A DNA stretch of 64,000 bases from Singulisphaera acidiphila DSM 18658 (GCF_000242455.2 NC_019892.1:2666001-2730000), one strand, 5' to 3'; shown: positions 7,803-16,592, counted from the first letter of the stretch. A program made the numbers and translations. The notes: generated from the letters alone by a model not told the origin.

Positions 7803-8951
7803 TAGTGCAGATTCACGACCGATCCTGTGCAAGGTGACGTTCGCATAGAGGGTATGAAACCACCCCTCTTCGTCCGCCCCTTGTCTTCCGAGGAGTGCCA
7901 GATCCTCCGAGCCGGTCTCCGTTCACCCTCGGCCTTCACGCTCCGGCGGTCCCAGATCCTCTTGGCCAGCGCCGAGGGGCTCAAGCCGTCGGAGATCCGC
8001 GCCCGGCTCGGCTGCGCCACCCAGACCGTCCGCGATGTCCTCCGAGCCTTCACCGCCGAGGGCACCACCTGCCTGCGCGAGAAGTCCCACTGCCCCAAGT
8101 CGGCCCGCTCCGCCCTCGACGACGCCGGCCGCGCGCGACTCCGCGCCTTGCTCCATCGCAGCCCCCGCGACTTCGGCAAGACGACGGACAGCTGGACCCT
8201 GGCCACCGCCGCCGAGGTCTGCCACGAGTGTGGCCTCACCGAGCGATTAGTCAGCGGCGAGACGATCCGCCAGGCGCTGCGGCGGCTGGAAGCGGGCCAA
8301 GACCTGGATCACCAGCCCCGACCCGGCATACGCGCGAAAAAAAAACGCGGGACCGACTGATTCGCCTGGCGGAGAGCCACCCCGATTGGGTGCTGGGCTT
8401 CCAGGATGAGACCTGGTGGAGTCGGCTGGCGCGGCCTGAACTGCGGGTCTGGGCCGGCGATGAGCCGGCGCGGCTGCACCAGTTGGAGGCCGAGGCGGAC
8501 GACCGGGACCCCAAGGCGCTGGCCTGCTACGGGCTGCTGCGACGCGAAACCGGCGGGATGCTCCTGCGGTTCGTCGAGGGCCGCCCGGTTAGCCAGGTGA
8601 CCGAGGAGTTCCTGGCCTGGGTCTGCGATCGCCTGGCGGCCGAGGGGAAGCGGGCCCTGCTCCTGGTCTGGGACAATGCCAGCTGGCACGTCATCAAGCG
8701 AGTGCGGGCCTGGATCAAGGCGCATAACCGTCGCGTCAAGCGCGAGGGCGGCGTGCGGATCGTCGCCTGCTACCTGCCGATCAAGGCGCCGTGGCTGAAC
8801 CGGATCGAGCCGCACTGGGCGCACGGCAAGCGGGCGATCATCGAGCCGGATCGCAAGCTGACGGCCGTCGAGGTGATCGATCGGGTCCACGAGCATTTCG
8901 GATGTGAACACTGGGATCGCCTCACACAGCAACCCGCTTGAAACTGCACTA
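7803..8951. mobile_element. IS630-family insertion sequence
   Basis: The left end TA-GTGCAGATTCA and the right end (reverse complement TA-GTGCAGTTTCA) form an inverted repeat. The TA at 7803-7804 and 8950-8951 matches the family's target duplication. It encodes one frameshift-joined transposase. It is a different group from the two identical IS630 copies at 31 and 40 kb. Confidence 0.8.
7854..8941 (+). CDS. IS630-family transposase, two frames joined by -1 slippage
   Basis: The first part (ATG 7854 to 8360) is the helix-turn-helix half: LRRSQILLASAEGLKPSEIR then ARLGCATQTVRDVLRAF. The second part, in the -1 frame, is the DDE_3 catalytic half, with GFQDETWWSRL, LLLVWDNASWHV and LNRIEPHWAHGKRAII giving the three acidic residues. 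The frames meet at a run of nine A (8337-8345), a classic slippery site for programmed frameshifting or transcriptional slippage in this family. An in-frame GTG exists at 7827 but homology starts at the ATG. The enzyme looks complete if slippage occurs. Confidence 0.8.
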
Positions 8952-9148
8952 AACACTAGAGCACTTTTTATCGGGGCACAAGCAAATAGTGCGAGTCTCC
9001 ACCCCTCGGGATAGCCAGGGTGAGTCTCGCCACGGGAGTTGGAGGCAGGGTGAGTTGCACCCGCGTCGTGGGAATCAACGTGCCCATCAGGACCGTCTCG
9101 CCCCGATTTCGGCCACCCGGTAAGATGGCCGCCACAAGGAGGCCGCTC

Positions 9149-9385
9149 ATGCCGACCATCACCCTCTCCCCCACCGCACTGTCCCTGTTCCGGCTCCACG
9201 TCGAGCGGCAGGGTCAGATCGCCATCGACGAATCCACTCGCGAACCCTACCGCGAGCTGGCCCGGGCTGGTCTGATGCGGGCTGGCTCCACGTTCCTCGA
9301 TGGCGAGGAGTCGATCTACCGGCTCACGGCCGAGGGGTTCGAGCGTAAGGGCGAGCTTTTGACTTGCGCGAAGGAAGCCGTCTGA
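9149..9385 (+). CDS. Small hypothetical protein
   Basis: A 78-aa protein with no recognised family. It starts at ATG 9149, which has a strong ribosome-binding site AAGGAGG seven bases upstream; this decides the start over upstream in-frame codons. The composition is soluble and mixed alpha/beta, with the segments SPTALSLFRLHVERQGQIAI and GEESIYRLTAEGFERKGELL. The latter recalls a winged-helix 'wing plus last helix' of the kind where ESIYRLT-EG-F precedes the C-terminus. DNA binding is a guess. It sits alone between the IS630 and a frameshifted ORF. Confidence 0.6.
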   Translation: MPTITLSPTALSLFRLHVERQGQIAIDESTREPYRELARAGLMRAGSTFLDGEESIYRLTAEGFERKGELLTCAKEAV

Positions 9386-9398
9386 TAGGATGGTTAGA

Positions 9399-9627
9399 TG
9401 GATTTTCTCGCGGACATTCAAAGGGCGGCGGCCTATCGCCAGTCCGAGGTCATCCGGGATGCGATAGACGCGTTTACCCCGAAGGGTATCGCTTGGTCAA
9501 TTCTTCGATCTTCCCGGGCAGTGACCCGAACGTGACCGAGGAGCAAGTGGCCGCTGAGATTCGTAAGGCGCTCTCCCAGATCGAGTCCAGTGAGTCTACA
9601 GCCATACTCGCCAGCGAAATCGACTAA
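9399..9627 (+). pseudogene. Small hypothetical ORF with apparent frameshift
   Basis: From ATG 9399 the translation begins MDFLADIQRAAAYRQSEVIR DAIDAF. Near 9471-9478 the sensible reading moves to the +1 frame and continues YPEGYRLVNSSIFPGSDPNV and ALSQIESSESTAILASEID to TAA 9627. Each half looks coding while the alternative frame does not. A single-base change would give a 75-80-aa acidic protein of unknown function. Sequencing error cannot be excluded. The 3' end overlaps the convergent gene by four bases. Confidence 0.4.
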
Positions 9628-10055
9628 CGGCCCATCGCCTTCAGAATCCGCCTCGCCTCGTCCGTGACCGGCAACTCGGTTTTCCCGCCGTGCTTCAGCA
9701 CCGCCTCATGGCTTCTCAACCGGTCTTCCTCGAACTCATGAGCAATGATCGCGTCGATTCGGTCCTTGAGCGACGCCTTGGCGTAAATCCGCGCCCCCGG
9801 CTTGCCCTTGAGCAACTGCGGGTTCAGGCAGCCCGAGTTGACCGCGATCCCTTCCAGTAGACTGCCGCCTTGCCGGTCGCGGGCGATGAACGCCGTCCAG
9901 AGGCCGTCGCCTTCCAGGTCGCGCGTGCCGTGCAGCCGTTCGGGGGTGCCGAGCTCTTCCATCCGAACCGCGCAGTAGGCGTCGAGGTCACGGGAGTAGC
10001 GTTGGGCGAAGTCCTCGGCGTGGTCGGCTGGGTCTTGAGGCAGACGGTTGGGCAT
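9624..10055 (-). CDS. Hypothetical protein
   Basis: A 143-aa acidic, soluble protein with no signal peptide. The C-terminal half has RIDAIIAHEFEEDRLRSHEA, then LPVTDEARRILKAMGR. The AHE-FEE helix followed by HEAVLKHG and a final ARRIL helix resembles a motif I have seen in uncharacterised planctomycete proteins and toxin-like domains, but I cannot name the family. It is convergent with the frameshifted small ORF (overlapping ctaa). The upstream 240 bases to the next gene show no further ORF. Confidence 0.55.
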   Translation of the reverse strand: MPNRLPQDPADHAEDFAQRYSRDLDAYCAVRMEELGTPERLHGTRDLEGDGLWTAFIARDRQGGSLLEGIAVNSGCLNPQLLKGKPGARIYAKASLKDRIDAIIAHEFEEDRLRSHEAVLKHGGKTELPVTDEARRILKAMGR

Positions 10056-10297
10056 CTGGGGAGGGTAGCAGGCCGTGGCAATACGTTCAACAAAAGCGTG
10101 ATCGCGCAGGTGGCTTGAAACTGGAATTCCCTCAGGGGTACGATGTACGGCAGTGCATGTGCCTCTGCCGGGTCACGGCATCTGGGAGCATCCTCTCATG
10201 GAGACACCCTGGAAGCCTGTCGGGGCGTCGTGTAATCTGTCCGAAGAGTGCTCGGAAGTCGCCGATTTGAAAAACTCCCCCCCTGAGCCAAGACGCC

Positions 10298-11278
10298 ATG
10301 CCAACGAAGGAAGAACGCGCCCTGGCGAGACAAATGCTTAAGTGTCGTTGCATATTGGCCAACGCGAAAGCCTTCCAGGATTTGTTCTGGGCCGTGATGA
10401 AGACGATCCATAAGTCGGCATTCGAACCAGTGCAGCCGCAAGGGAGCAAGGGGGACGGAGGGAATGACGGCTATCTACCGAAGGACAAGCATTACTACCA
10501 ACTCTATGCCCCGATCAACCCAAAGGAAAAGGCGGCGAAGGCTGCGGAGAAACTGGGGAATGATTTTGCAAAAGTGAAGGCCCAGTGGGGAGGGCGCGGC
10601 GGGCGAGGAATTTCCATGTTTACTTTCGCCTACAATGACAAATACGAAGGCGTTCCCAAGGACATCAGCATGGGGCTTCAGGGGCTTCGCTCGCTCCACA
10701 AGACCATCACTTTCGCTTCATACGGGGCCGCGGATCTGGAGACCGACTTCTTCGAACTGGATGACACGGATTGGGATCGGATCCTCGGCGGGGCCGTACC
10801 CGACCCGGATCGAATCGTCGGCCTCGACTATAGCGTGCTTGGCGAAGTCATCCGCCACATCATGGCCTGCGACGTCGATGAGGAGGAGGCGAGGATGGAT
10901 CTCCCGCCGGGACTCGACGAGAAGATCGAATTAAATCGCCTGTCGAGGGTGAACGCTACCAGAATTTTGAACGGGAACTTGCAAACGGGGCACATCGAGA
11001 GATATTTCCGGGCGAATTCCGCGTTCGCTCTGAGCGAATTGCGGGACCACGTCGTCGGTGTCTATGAGGCCGCCAAACTGGCGATCGCAGCAGCCCCGCC
11101 CGTAGATATAGCCGTCGTTGATGCCGTCTTCCTCGTCTTCAGGCGAAATCTATTTCCCAGACAGTCTACCGCGGCGGCATCCGTCGCGGTAGACGCCATT
11201 ATTGGCTACTTTTTCGAGGCATGTGACGTATTCGATCCTAGCCCCTCTTCGAGAGGCCTCCCCGGTGCTACTCCCTGA
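10298..11278 (+). CDS. ABC-three-component system, nuclease-like/C-terminal-dimer component
   Basis: A 326-aa first gene of a three-gene cluster. The N-terminal ~120 residues have FQDLFWAVMKTIH, then a glycine-rich QGSKGDGGNDGYLPKDKHYY and QLYAP. This D...Q-x-Y arrangement is reminiscent of PD-(D/E)XK nuclease folds that open ABC-3C proteins. The C-terminal ~80 residues are helical and end in a segment resembling the dimerisation domain of these systems. The 3' end overlaps the next gene by 14 bases. ABC-3C loci are predicted conflict/defence systems; the specific nuclease reading is inference. Confidence 0.65.
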   Translation: MPTKEERALARQMLKCRCILANAKAFQDLFWAVMKTIHKSAFEPVQPQGSKGDGGNDGYLPKDKHYYQLYAPINPKEKAAKAAEKLGNDFAKVKAQWGGRGGRGISMFTFAYNDKYEGVPKDISMGLQGLRSLHKTITFASYGAADLETDFFELDDTDWDRILGGAVPDPDRIVGLDYSVLGEVIRHIMACDVDEEEARMDLPPGLDEKIELNRLSRVNATRILNGNLQTGHIERYFRANSAFALSELRDHVVGVYEAAKLAIAAAPPVDIAVVDAVFLVFRRNLFPRQSTAAASVAVDAIIGYFFEACDVFDPSPSSRGLPGATP

Positions 11279-11510
11279 TAAGCACTTGAAATTGTCCGAG
11301 TCAGTGATCGGATTCGCGGGATTGGTTTTGTCGGACATCACCAAGCCGATCTGGTTCGATGACGTCTGGGTGCGAATCAAAGAGCAGACCGGTACCCCCG
11401 ACTGGCCGGCAGTCCATGGAGTTGAGAATTTCGTCCTGGCACTTTGCTTCCTCTACTCCGTCGGTGCGATCGACGTAACTCAGGATGGTGAGTTGGTGAG
11501 ATGCGACTAA
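11265..11510 (+). CDS. ABC-three-component system, middle component
   Basis: An 81-aa winged-helix-like small protein starting at GTG 11265 (VLLPDKHLKLSESVIGFAGL) and ending in ENFVLALCFLYSVGAIDVTQ followed by DGELVRCD. The LLPDKH start, the LDFLY-x-x-GAI block and the length are those of ABC-3C middle components. It overlaps the upstream gene (14 bases) and the downstream ATPase start (10 bases), so all three are translationally coupled. The upstream in-frame codons from 11202 lie inside the preceding gene and are not used. Confidence 0.75.
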   Translation: MLLPDKHLKLSESVIGFAGLVLSDITKPIWFDDVWVRIKEQTGTPDWPAVHGVENFVLALCFLYSVGAIDVTQDGELVRCD

Positions 11511-13240
11511 TCGAGCTCACATCCACACGAACTTCATTCAAGACGGTCAAGTTCAATCGAACCGGCCTGTCCCTGATCGTGGCACGCCACTCGAAGCAAG
11601 CCGTGAAGGACATTCATTCGACCTACAACGGGGTCGGCAAGTCGCTCCTCGTGGAATTGCTGCATTTCTGTCTGGGAGCAGGAAAGAACAAGGGGTTCGA
11701 GGAACACCTCAAGGGTTGGTGTTTCATTCTGACGTTCGAACATGCGGGCATGGAATACCTCGTCAGCCGGGTCGTGGGCGAGGACAAGCTTGCCGTGAAC
11801 GGCAGAGAGATGAAACTGTCGGCGTACAAGGATTTTCTCAACACCCTCGGCGTCTTCGATTTGCCCGCAAGCATCAGTGCTCTGTCGTTTCGAGCACTTT
11901 TGAGCTTCTTCCTGCGATCGGGCCGTAAAGCCTATGCATCCTGCGACGGTGCCCGCTCGGAGTGGAAGCCGTATTACAGGGTCCTCTATCAGAGCTTCCT
12001 GCTGGGGCTGGATTGCCATCGCGTCGTTAAGAAACACGACGCGAAGAAGAAACTCGACGAGCGAACGAGCCTTGCGAAGAAGTACAAGGAAGACGCTGAG
12101 CTCCGCGATTTCTACCTTGGCGAGAAGAACGCCGACATCGAGCTAGCCTCCCTCAATGAACAGATCGCAAAACTCCGAAACGACTTGTCGGAATTTCAGG
12201 TGGCGAACGACTTCAGCGAACGCGAAGCACAAGCAAACAATACCAGATTCTTACTGGTAGAGACACGCAACGAAGAGGCGATCCTAGGTGTCCGGCTGCG
12301 CGATATCGATCTGGCACTCGAACTTCACCCCGACGTGGCGCCGGACAGGGTGAGGCGATTGTACGACGAAGCCAATATCGTTATGCCTGCCAGTGTGACG
12401 AAGCGGTTCGAAGAAGTGGAAGTCTTCTACTCACGGCTCCGAGAGAATCGAACGCGACGACTGGAGCAAGAGCGAACGGTTACCCTGGCCAAGCAATCGA
12501 TACTTCAAAGCAGACGGATCGACCTGGAACGCGAACTGGACTCCCAACTTCAGTTCCTGGATGCCCATCGTGCTCTTGATGAATATGTAGAGAACAGTCG
12601 TTTCCTGAGTGAATTGACCGCTCGCCAGACGAAGATTCAGGATTATCTCGCGCTGATCGAGAAGTACACCAATGAAGCTCAGATGATCCGCGCCGAGATG
12701 GGGCAGGCGACGGTCGAGACAACAGTCTACCTGGAAGGGGCGAAGGCTCACCGGGACATGCTGATGGAAACGTATCGTGGTTTCGCCCGCGAATTCTACG
12801 GCAATAAGGCGGCCGGCCTTATTGTCAAGAACAACGACAAGCCAGATAACCAGATAAGGTACGACATCGAAGCCAGAATCGAATACGACCAGGCCGATGG
12901 CATCAACGACGTCCGGATTTTCTGCTTCGATCTACTCTTACTCTTCTTACGCCAGAGTCACAGCATGGAGTTCCTCTTCCATGACAGTCGGCTCTTCGCC
13001 GGCATGGATTGGCACCAGCGACTTACGCTCTTCCGGGTTGCTGATCGCGTCACGCGAGAAAAAGGCTGGCAATATATCGCTACGGTCAATGAAGATCAGA
13101 TCGACTCCGTGAAAGTCGAAGCAGGCACAGACTTTGATCGTTTGTTCGTCCAGCCACGCGTATTAGAGCTGACCGACGAGCCGGATGGATCGGGGAAACT
13201 CCTAGGCGTTCAGGTAGACATGCAGTACGAGAAGCCTTGA
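11501..13240 (+). CDS. ABC-three-component system ATPase (DUF2326-like, Rad50/SMC type)
   Basis: A 579-aa ABC-type ATPase. Residues 40-60 hold the P-loop YNGVGKSLLVELLHFCLGAG. A long coiled coil runs from about residue 185 to 440, and the C-terminal half carries FCFDLLLLFLRQSHSMEFLF, then HDSRLFAGMD, equivalent to Walker B/D-loop segments of DUF2326 proteins. It is cytoplasmic. It lies last in the three-gene cluster and overlaps the middle component. Such ATPases are thought to sense DNA or replication intermediates and gate the partner effector. Confidence 0.8.
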   Translation: MRLIELTSTRTSFKTVKFNRTGLSLIVARHSKQAVKDIHSTYNGVGKSLLVELLHFCLGAGKNKGFEEHLKGWCFILTFEHAGMEYLVSRVVGEDKLAVNGREMKLSAYKDFLNTLGVFDLPASISALSFRALLSFFLRSGRKAYASCDGARSEWKPYYRVLYQSFLLGLDCHRVVKKHDAKKKLDERTSLAKKYKEDAELRDFYLGEKNADIELASLNEQIAKLRNDLSEFQVANDFSEREAQANNTRFLLVETRNEEAILGVRLRDIDLALELHPDVAPDRVRRLYDEANIVMPASVTKRFEEVEVFYSRLRENRTRRLEQERTVTLAKQSILQSRRIDLERELDSQLQFLDAHRALDEYVENSRFLSELTARQTKIQDYLALIEKYTNEAQMIRAEMGQATVETTVYLEGAKAHRDMLMETYRGFAREFYGNKAAGLIVKNNDKPDNQIRYDIEARIEYDQADGINDVRIFCFDLLLLFLRQSHSMEFLFHDSRLFAGMDWHQRLTLFRVADRVTREKGWQYIATVNEDQIDSVKVEAGTDFDRLFVQPRVLELTDEPDGSGKLLGVQVDMQYEKP

Positions 13241-13269
13241 TGGATTGATCGAACGGCCCGACCAGCTAC

Positions 13270-13503
13270 CTACCCACTCCTCCGCCCACACCACTCCCTC
13301 ACCCCGCACGCCCGGCACTTCCCCAACGGCTGGCTCACCTCGATCTCTTCCCTGATCCGCCGCCGTGCCTCCCGGATATGATCCGCCACTCCCAGCACCC
13401 ACTCCCTCAGCGCGGGCGTGTTCGCCACCTTCACCCGTTCCCCCGTCCCCAGCACGACGAAGCCATGTGGCGGCGCGATGCCGGTCGCTTCCTCGCTCAG
13501 CAG
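13270..13503 (-). pseudogene. C-terminal scrap of Cas4/Dna2-like PD-(D/E)XK nuclease
   Basis: Only about 78 residues are left. Starting near 13503 the minus strand reads CDLLSEEATGIAPPHGFVVL then NTPALREWVLGVADHIREAR. It ends with GKCRACGVREWCGRRSG, the cysteine cluster that in Cas4/Dna2-like nucleases binds iron-sulphur. The catalytic D/E-x-K region is missing because plus-strand homology to another gene begins here. No CRISPR array or other cas gene is near, so this was probably a stand-alone nuclease. Confidence 0.6.
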
Positions 13504-13831
13504 GTCACAACTGGACGCGTTTGTGCGCGACGTGAACAAGGCGATTGGGACGACCGGGGACGAGCGCCACAAGCTGTGCTTCGCCGTCGGGCCGCTCTGC
13601 TTCGATATGTCCGACGACGAGACGCGCCAGTTCATCCGCGATGCGTTCGCGGCTGCCCGCGAGAACGACGTGGCGGTGGCGTTCCACATCGACGACTCGA
13701 TGACCTGGGGGCGGCGGAAGGATTTGCTTTCGAATCCCGAGAACATCGAGACGGCTGGTTGGGACGAGAGGCCTAACACGGGACGGCGCGCGGACTGGGG
13801 ACCGATTCCGACGAAATTCCCGCCGCAGATG
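13504..13831 (+). pseudogene. TIM-barrel-like hydrolase, 5' fragment (continues at 19922)
   Basis: The frame reads SQLDAFVRDVNKAIG, LCFAVGPLCFDMSDDETRQF, VAVAFHIDDSMTWG and PNTGRRADWGPIPTKFPPQM, and stops being homologous at the IS66 left end (13832). The same reading frame resumes at 19922 with CFNSPGI after removal of the IS66 and one copy of GCAGATG. The 5' start is missing: the gene is joined to a Cas4-like scrap at about 13503. The style resembles uncharacterised glycoside-hydrolase-like proteins of planctomycetes and verrucomicrobia. Confidence 0.65.
13825..13831. repeat. Target duplication of IS66, left
   Basis: GCAGATG, identical to 19915-19921; excision with one copy restores the hydrolase reading frame (PPQM joined to CFNSPG). 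Confidence 0.8.
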
Positions 13832-13909
13832 GTAAGCGCTCGAGATTCCCAGAGGGGGGGGGACCGCGATTGGCACTCCCGTCACTCCGCGCATCGGACC
13901 GCCCTTGGA

Positions 13910-14188
13910 TCACTTCCGCTTGCGACGATCCGCTCGTTTTGCGTCGCGACGCCGTGCCCGTTCACGTGATTCCTCCAGGCGATGCGTCAGTACGTGTCCC
14001 GGATGGTTCCGAGCCCACCGATCGGGCAAGAGGTCCTCGACTCGTTCCGGGGCCACGCTCAGCGTCATCAGTACGTCCTTGACGTAGGCCCACGGCTCCA
14101 GGCGATGACGCTTCGCCCCTGCCATGATCGTGCTCAACACCGCCGCTCGCGGTCCCGCATCCACATTCCCCAGGAACAACCAATTCTT
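13910..14188 (-). pseudogene. tnpC: IS66 tnpC, 3' part
   Basis: On the minus strand from 14188 this reads KNWLFLGNVDAGPRAAVLST and then HRLEPWAYVKDVLMTLS, the C-terminal block of IS66 transposases. It ends in an Arg/Lys-rich tail at 13910. It is the direct in-frame continuation of the 5' part that stops at 17659 (GR joined to KNWLFLG). The 3.4 kb between is the RIT element. The full TnpC would be about 554 residues. Confidence 0.9.
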
Positions 14189-14216
14189 CCGGTTATGCGG
14201 AGATCCGCATAACCGG
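14189..14216. repeat. 20-bp perfect palindrome between two CCGG copies
   Basis: TTATGCGGAGATCCGCATAA (14193-14212) is a perfect palindrome flanked by CCGG on each side. It is built from two copies of the RIT terminal arm TTATGCGGA in inverted orientation. It looks like a scar or a synaptic site generated by the recombinases. Confidence 0.75.
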
Positions 14217-14247
14217 AATTATGCGGGCCTCAGGATTATGCGGAGTT
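14217..14247. repeat. RIT left terminal inverted repeat
   Basis: It begins AATTATGCGGGCCT and contains TTATGCGGAG (14236-14245). It matches the reverse complement of 17628-17658 at 29 of 31 positions. A second, inverted arm CTCCGCATAA lies inside at 14313-14322. Confidence 0.85.
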
Positions 14248-14370
14248 GGGCCGGCGCCCCCTCGCAACGTCGGGTTACATTCCTTCCCCCAGCCGGTTTT
14301 CAGCGGACATGGCTCCGCATAATTCGGATGCTCTTCCCGGGATCTCGATCTTTTTCCCGGGAGGACTCAC

Positions 14371-15630
14371 ATGCTCGATGCGCTCTTCCAACGGCCCCAT
14401 CACCTCCGCCGATTCCAGGCCAACCCCCTTGGTCCAACCCTCGACCAACTCGCCAGCTACCTGACCAGACGCGGTCATGCGACCAGTGTCATCCATCAGT
14501 TCCTGCGCGCCGCAGAGCACTACGGCTACTGGCTGGGGACCCGTTATCCGGCCGTGTCGCAGGGCCACGTCACCAAGGCCTCGGTCCGGCAATTCGTCCA
14601 CGACCACCTGGGTGCCTGTGCGTGCCCACCTCGATTCCCCCGGAGCCTCATCCCGAGCCGTGCCGCGGTCAATCACCTGCTGCGGATGCTCGATCAACAG
14701 GACCCGGCTCGATTGCTCTCACCACCGGCGCGGCACGACGCGCTGCTGGCCGAGTACGACATGTTCCTCTACCAGACCTGCGGGCTGTCCGAGAATACGC
14801 GGATCTACCGTCGGCGGAACGCCTGGCAGTTCCTGGACCGGCACTTCGGCGACAACGTGCCGGCGCCTGACCAACTGAAGGTGGGCGACATTCAGGACTA
14901 CTTCCGGAGCCAGGCGGGTTCATTGAGGCCCGGATCGGTTGCCGTCCTGGCATCGTCACTGCGCAGCTTCCTCCGCTACCTCGCCCTGGCGCACAGCTTC
15001 GACCCGTCCCTGGCCGGCGCCGTGCCGGCGGCCCCGCAATGGCCCATGGACCGCCTGCCGAAATCCCTGTCTGATGGGGACCTTCAGGCCGTCCTCGCGT
15101 ATTTCGACATCCACACTGCAACCGGCTGTCGCGACCTGGCGATGATGCGCTGCATGTGTGACCTGGGACTCCGCGTCAGCGAAGTCGCCGCCATGACCCT
15201 CGACGATATCAACTGGCGCCTCGGGATTGCGACGATCCGGGGCGGCAAAGGGGGGCGCCCTCGTGAACTGCCGCTGCCGGCGCCGCCGGGGCGCGCGATC
15301 GCGGCCTATCTCCAGGACGGCAGGCCGCCTTCGACAGCCCGCCACCTCTTCTTGCGACACACCTTGCCGGCCGGTGCTCCCGTGACTCACGACCTAATCC
15401 GCGGTGCGTTCCGCCGCGCGTATGCCGCCGCAACCGGGCGCACCGAGTCCGTCGGCACGCACGTCCTGCGGCACACGGCAGCGGCCCGGATGCGGGCGGC
15501 CGGCCAGAGCTTGAAGGGCATCGCCGATGTCCTGGGGCATCGCTCGGTCGACACGACCACGATTTACGTCAAGCTCGACGTCGAGTCCCAGCGCGCCGTG
15601 GCCCTGCCCTGGCCGGGAGGTGGGTCATGA
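14371..15630 (+). CDS. RIT tyrosine recombinase A
   Basis: A 419-aa tyrosine site-specific recombinase, first of the trio. The N-terminal half holds SAM-like core-binding helices (about residues 10-210, longer than in the other two). The catalytic domain has LGLRVSEVAAM (Arg I), GGKGGRPRELPL (Lys), HVLRHTAAARM (His-x-x-Arg) and LGHRSVDTTTIYV with the nucleophilic Tyr near residue 400. All catalytic residues are present. The ATG at 14371 follows a GGGAGGA ribosome-binding site. It overlaps the next gene (ATGA), indicating co-expression. The three products probably act together on the TTATGCGGAG arms. Confidence 0.9.
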   Translation: MLDALFQRPHHLRRFQANPLGPTLDQLASYLTRRGHATSVIHQFLRAAEHYGYWLGTRYPAVSQGHVTKASVRQFVHDHLGACACPPRFPRSLIPSRAAVNHLLRMLDQQDPARLLSPPARHDALLAEYDMFLYQTCGLSENTRIYRRRNAWQFLDRHFGDNVPAPDQLKVGDIQDYFRSQAGSLRPGSVAVLASSLRSFLRYLALAHSFDPSLAGAVPAAPQWPMDRLPKSLSDGDLQAVLAYFDIHTATGCRDLAMMRCMCDLGLRVSEVAAMTLDDINWRLGIATIRGGKGGRPRELPLPAPPGRAIAAYLQDGRPPSTARHLFLRHTLPAGAPVTHDLIRGAFRRAYAAATGRTESVGTHVLRHTAAARMRAAGQSLKGIADVLGHRSVDTTTIYVKLDVESQRAVALPWPGGGS

Positions 15631-16592
15631 GCGCCCCGACCATGGCCGAACGGGTGGAAGAGTATCTGACGTATCGCAGGGCGCTGGGCTACCAGGTCAG
15701 AACCGAAGGAGAGTTGCTCAGGTCGTTCGCCCGCTACGCCGACGAGTCGGGCCACCACGGCCCGGTGACCACCGAACTCGCCCTCCGCTGGGCCCGTCTC
15801 CCGGAGAGGGCGGCCCGGCTGTACCAAGCCAGGCGGCTGGAGATCGTACGGACACTGACGAGATACTTGGCCCCGCGCGAGCCGGGCACGGAGATCCCCG
15901 CGCGGGGACTGCTTGGGCCGGCGCATGCCCGCCGGCCGGCCTTCCTGTACTCCGAGGCCCAGATCGCCGCGCTCGTCGAGGCAGCCCGGTCACTCGCCCC
16001 GTCGGCCGGCCTCCGCCCACTGACGTATGCCACCCTGATCGGACTGCTGGCTTGCACCGGCCTGCGCATCGGAGAGGCCCTCGCCCTGGGGGCGGGCGAC
16101 ATCGACTTCGACGCTGGCGTCGTGACCGTCCGCCAGACCAAGTTCCACAAGACCAGGCTCGTCCCCCTGCATGCGACCTCCGTCAGGCCCCTGCGCGACT
16201 ATGCCCAGGCTCGTGGCCGCCTACAACGCGGGCCGGCAGGCACAGCCTTCTTTATATCAGAGAATGGTTGCACCTTGCCCTACACCACGGTGCGGCAGAC
16301 GTTCCACCGGCTGTTGCAGAAAGCGATGCCTGGAGCGGCCCCGGTTGGTCGCGTCCGCCCACGCCTTCACGATCTGCGGCACACATTCGTCTGCCGCCGC
16401 CTGCTGGAGTGGTATGGCGACGGGACGCCCATCGAACGAGCGATCGACCAGCTCTCGGCCTACCTCGGCCACGTCAAGGTCACAGACACCTACTGGTACT
16501 TGACGGGCGTGCCGGAATTGTTGGCGCTGGCCTGCCAGCGCTTCGAGCGGTTCGCCGACCCCAAGGAGATGACACATGATCCCCAGCTTTGA
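15627..16592 (+). CDS. RIT tyrosine recombinase B
   Basis: A 321-aa tyrosine recombinase. The core-binding domain covers about residues 1-110. The catalytic residues lie in CTGLRIGEALAL, TKFHKTRLVPL, RLHDLRHTFVCRRL and LGHVKVTDTYWYL. The ATG overlaps the stop of recombinase A by four bases, and its own 3' end overlaps the start of recombinase C by 17 bases. The set of three in this order and spacing defines RIT elements. Confidence 0.9.
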   Translation: MSAPTMAERVEEYLTYRRALGYQVRTEGELLRSFARYADESGHHGPVTTELALRWARLPERAARLYQARRLEIVRTLTRYLAPREPGTEIPARGLLGPAHARRPAFLYSEAQIAALVEAARSLAPSAGLRPLTYATLIGLLACTGLRIGEALALGAGDIDFDAGVVTVRQTKFHKTRLVPLHATSVRPLRDYAQARGRLQRGPAGTAFFISENGCTLPYTTVRQTFHRLLQKAMPGAAPVGRVRPRLHDLRHTFVCRRLLEWYGDGTPIERAIDQLSAYLGHVKVTDTYWYLTGVPELLALACQRFERFADPKEMTHDPQL

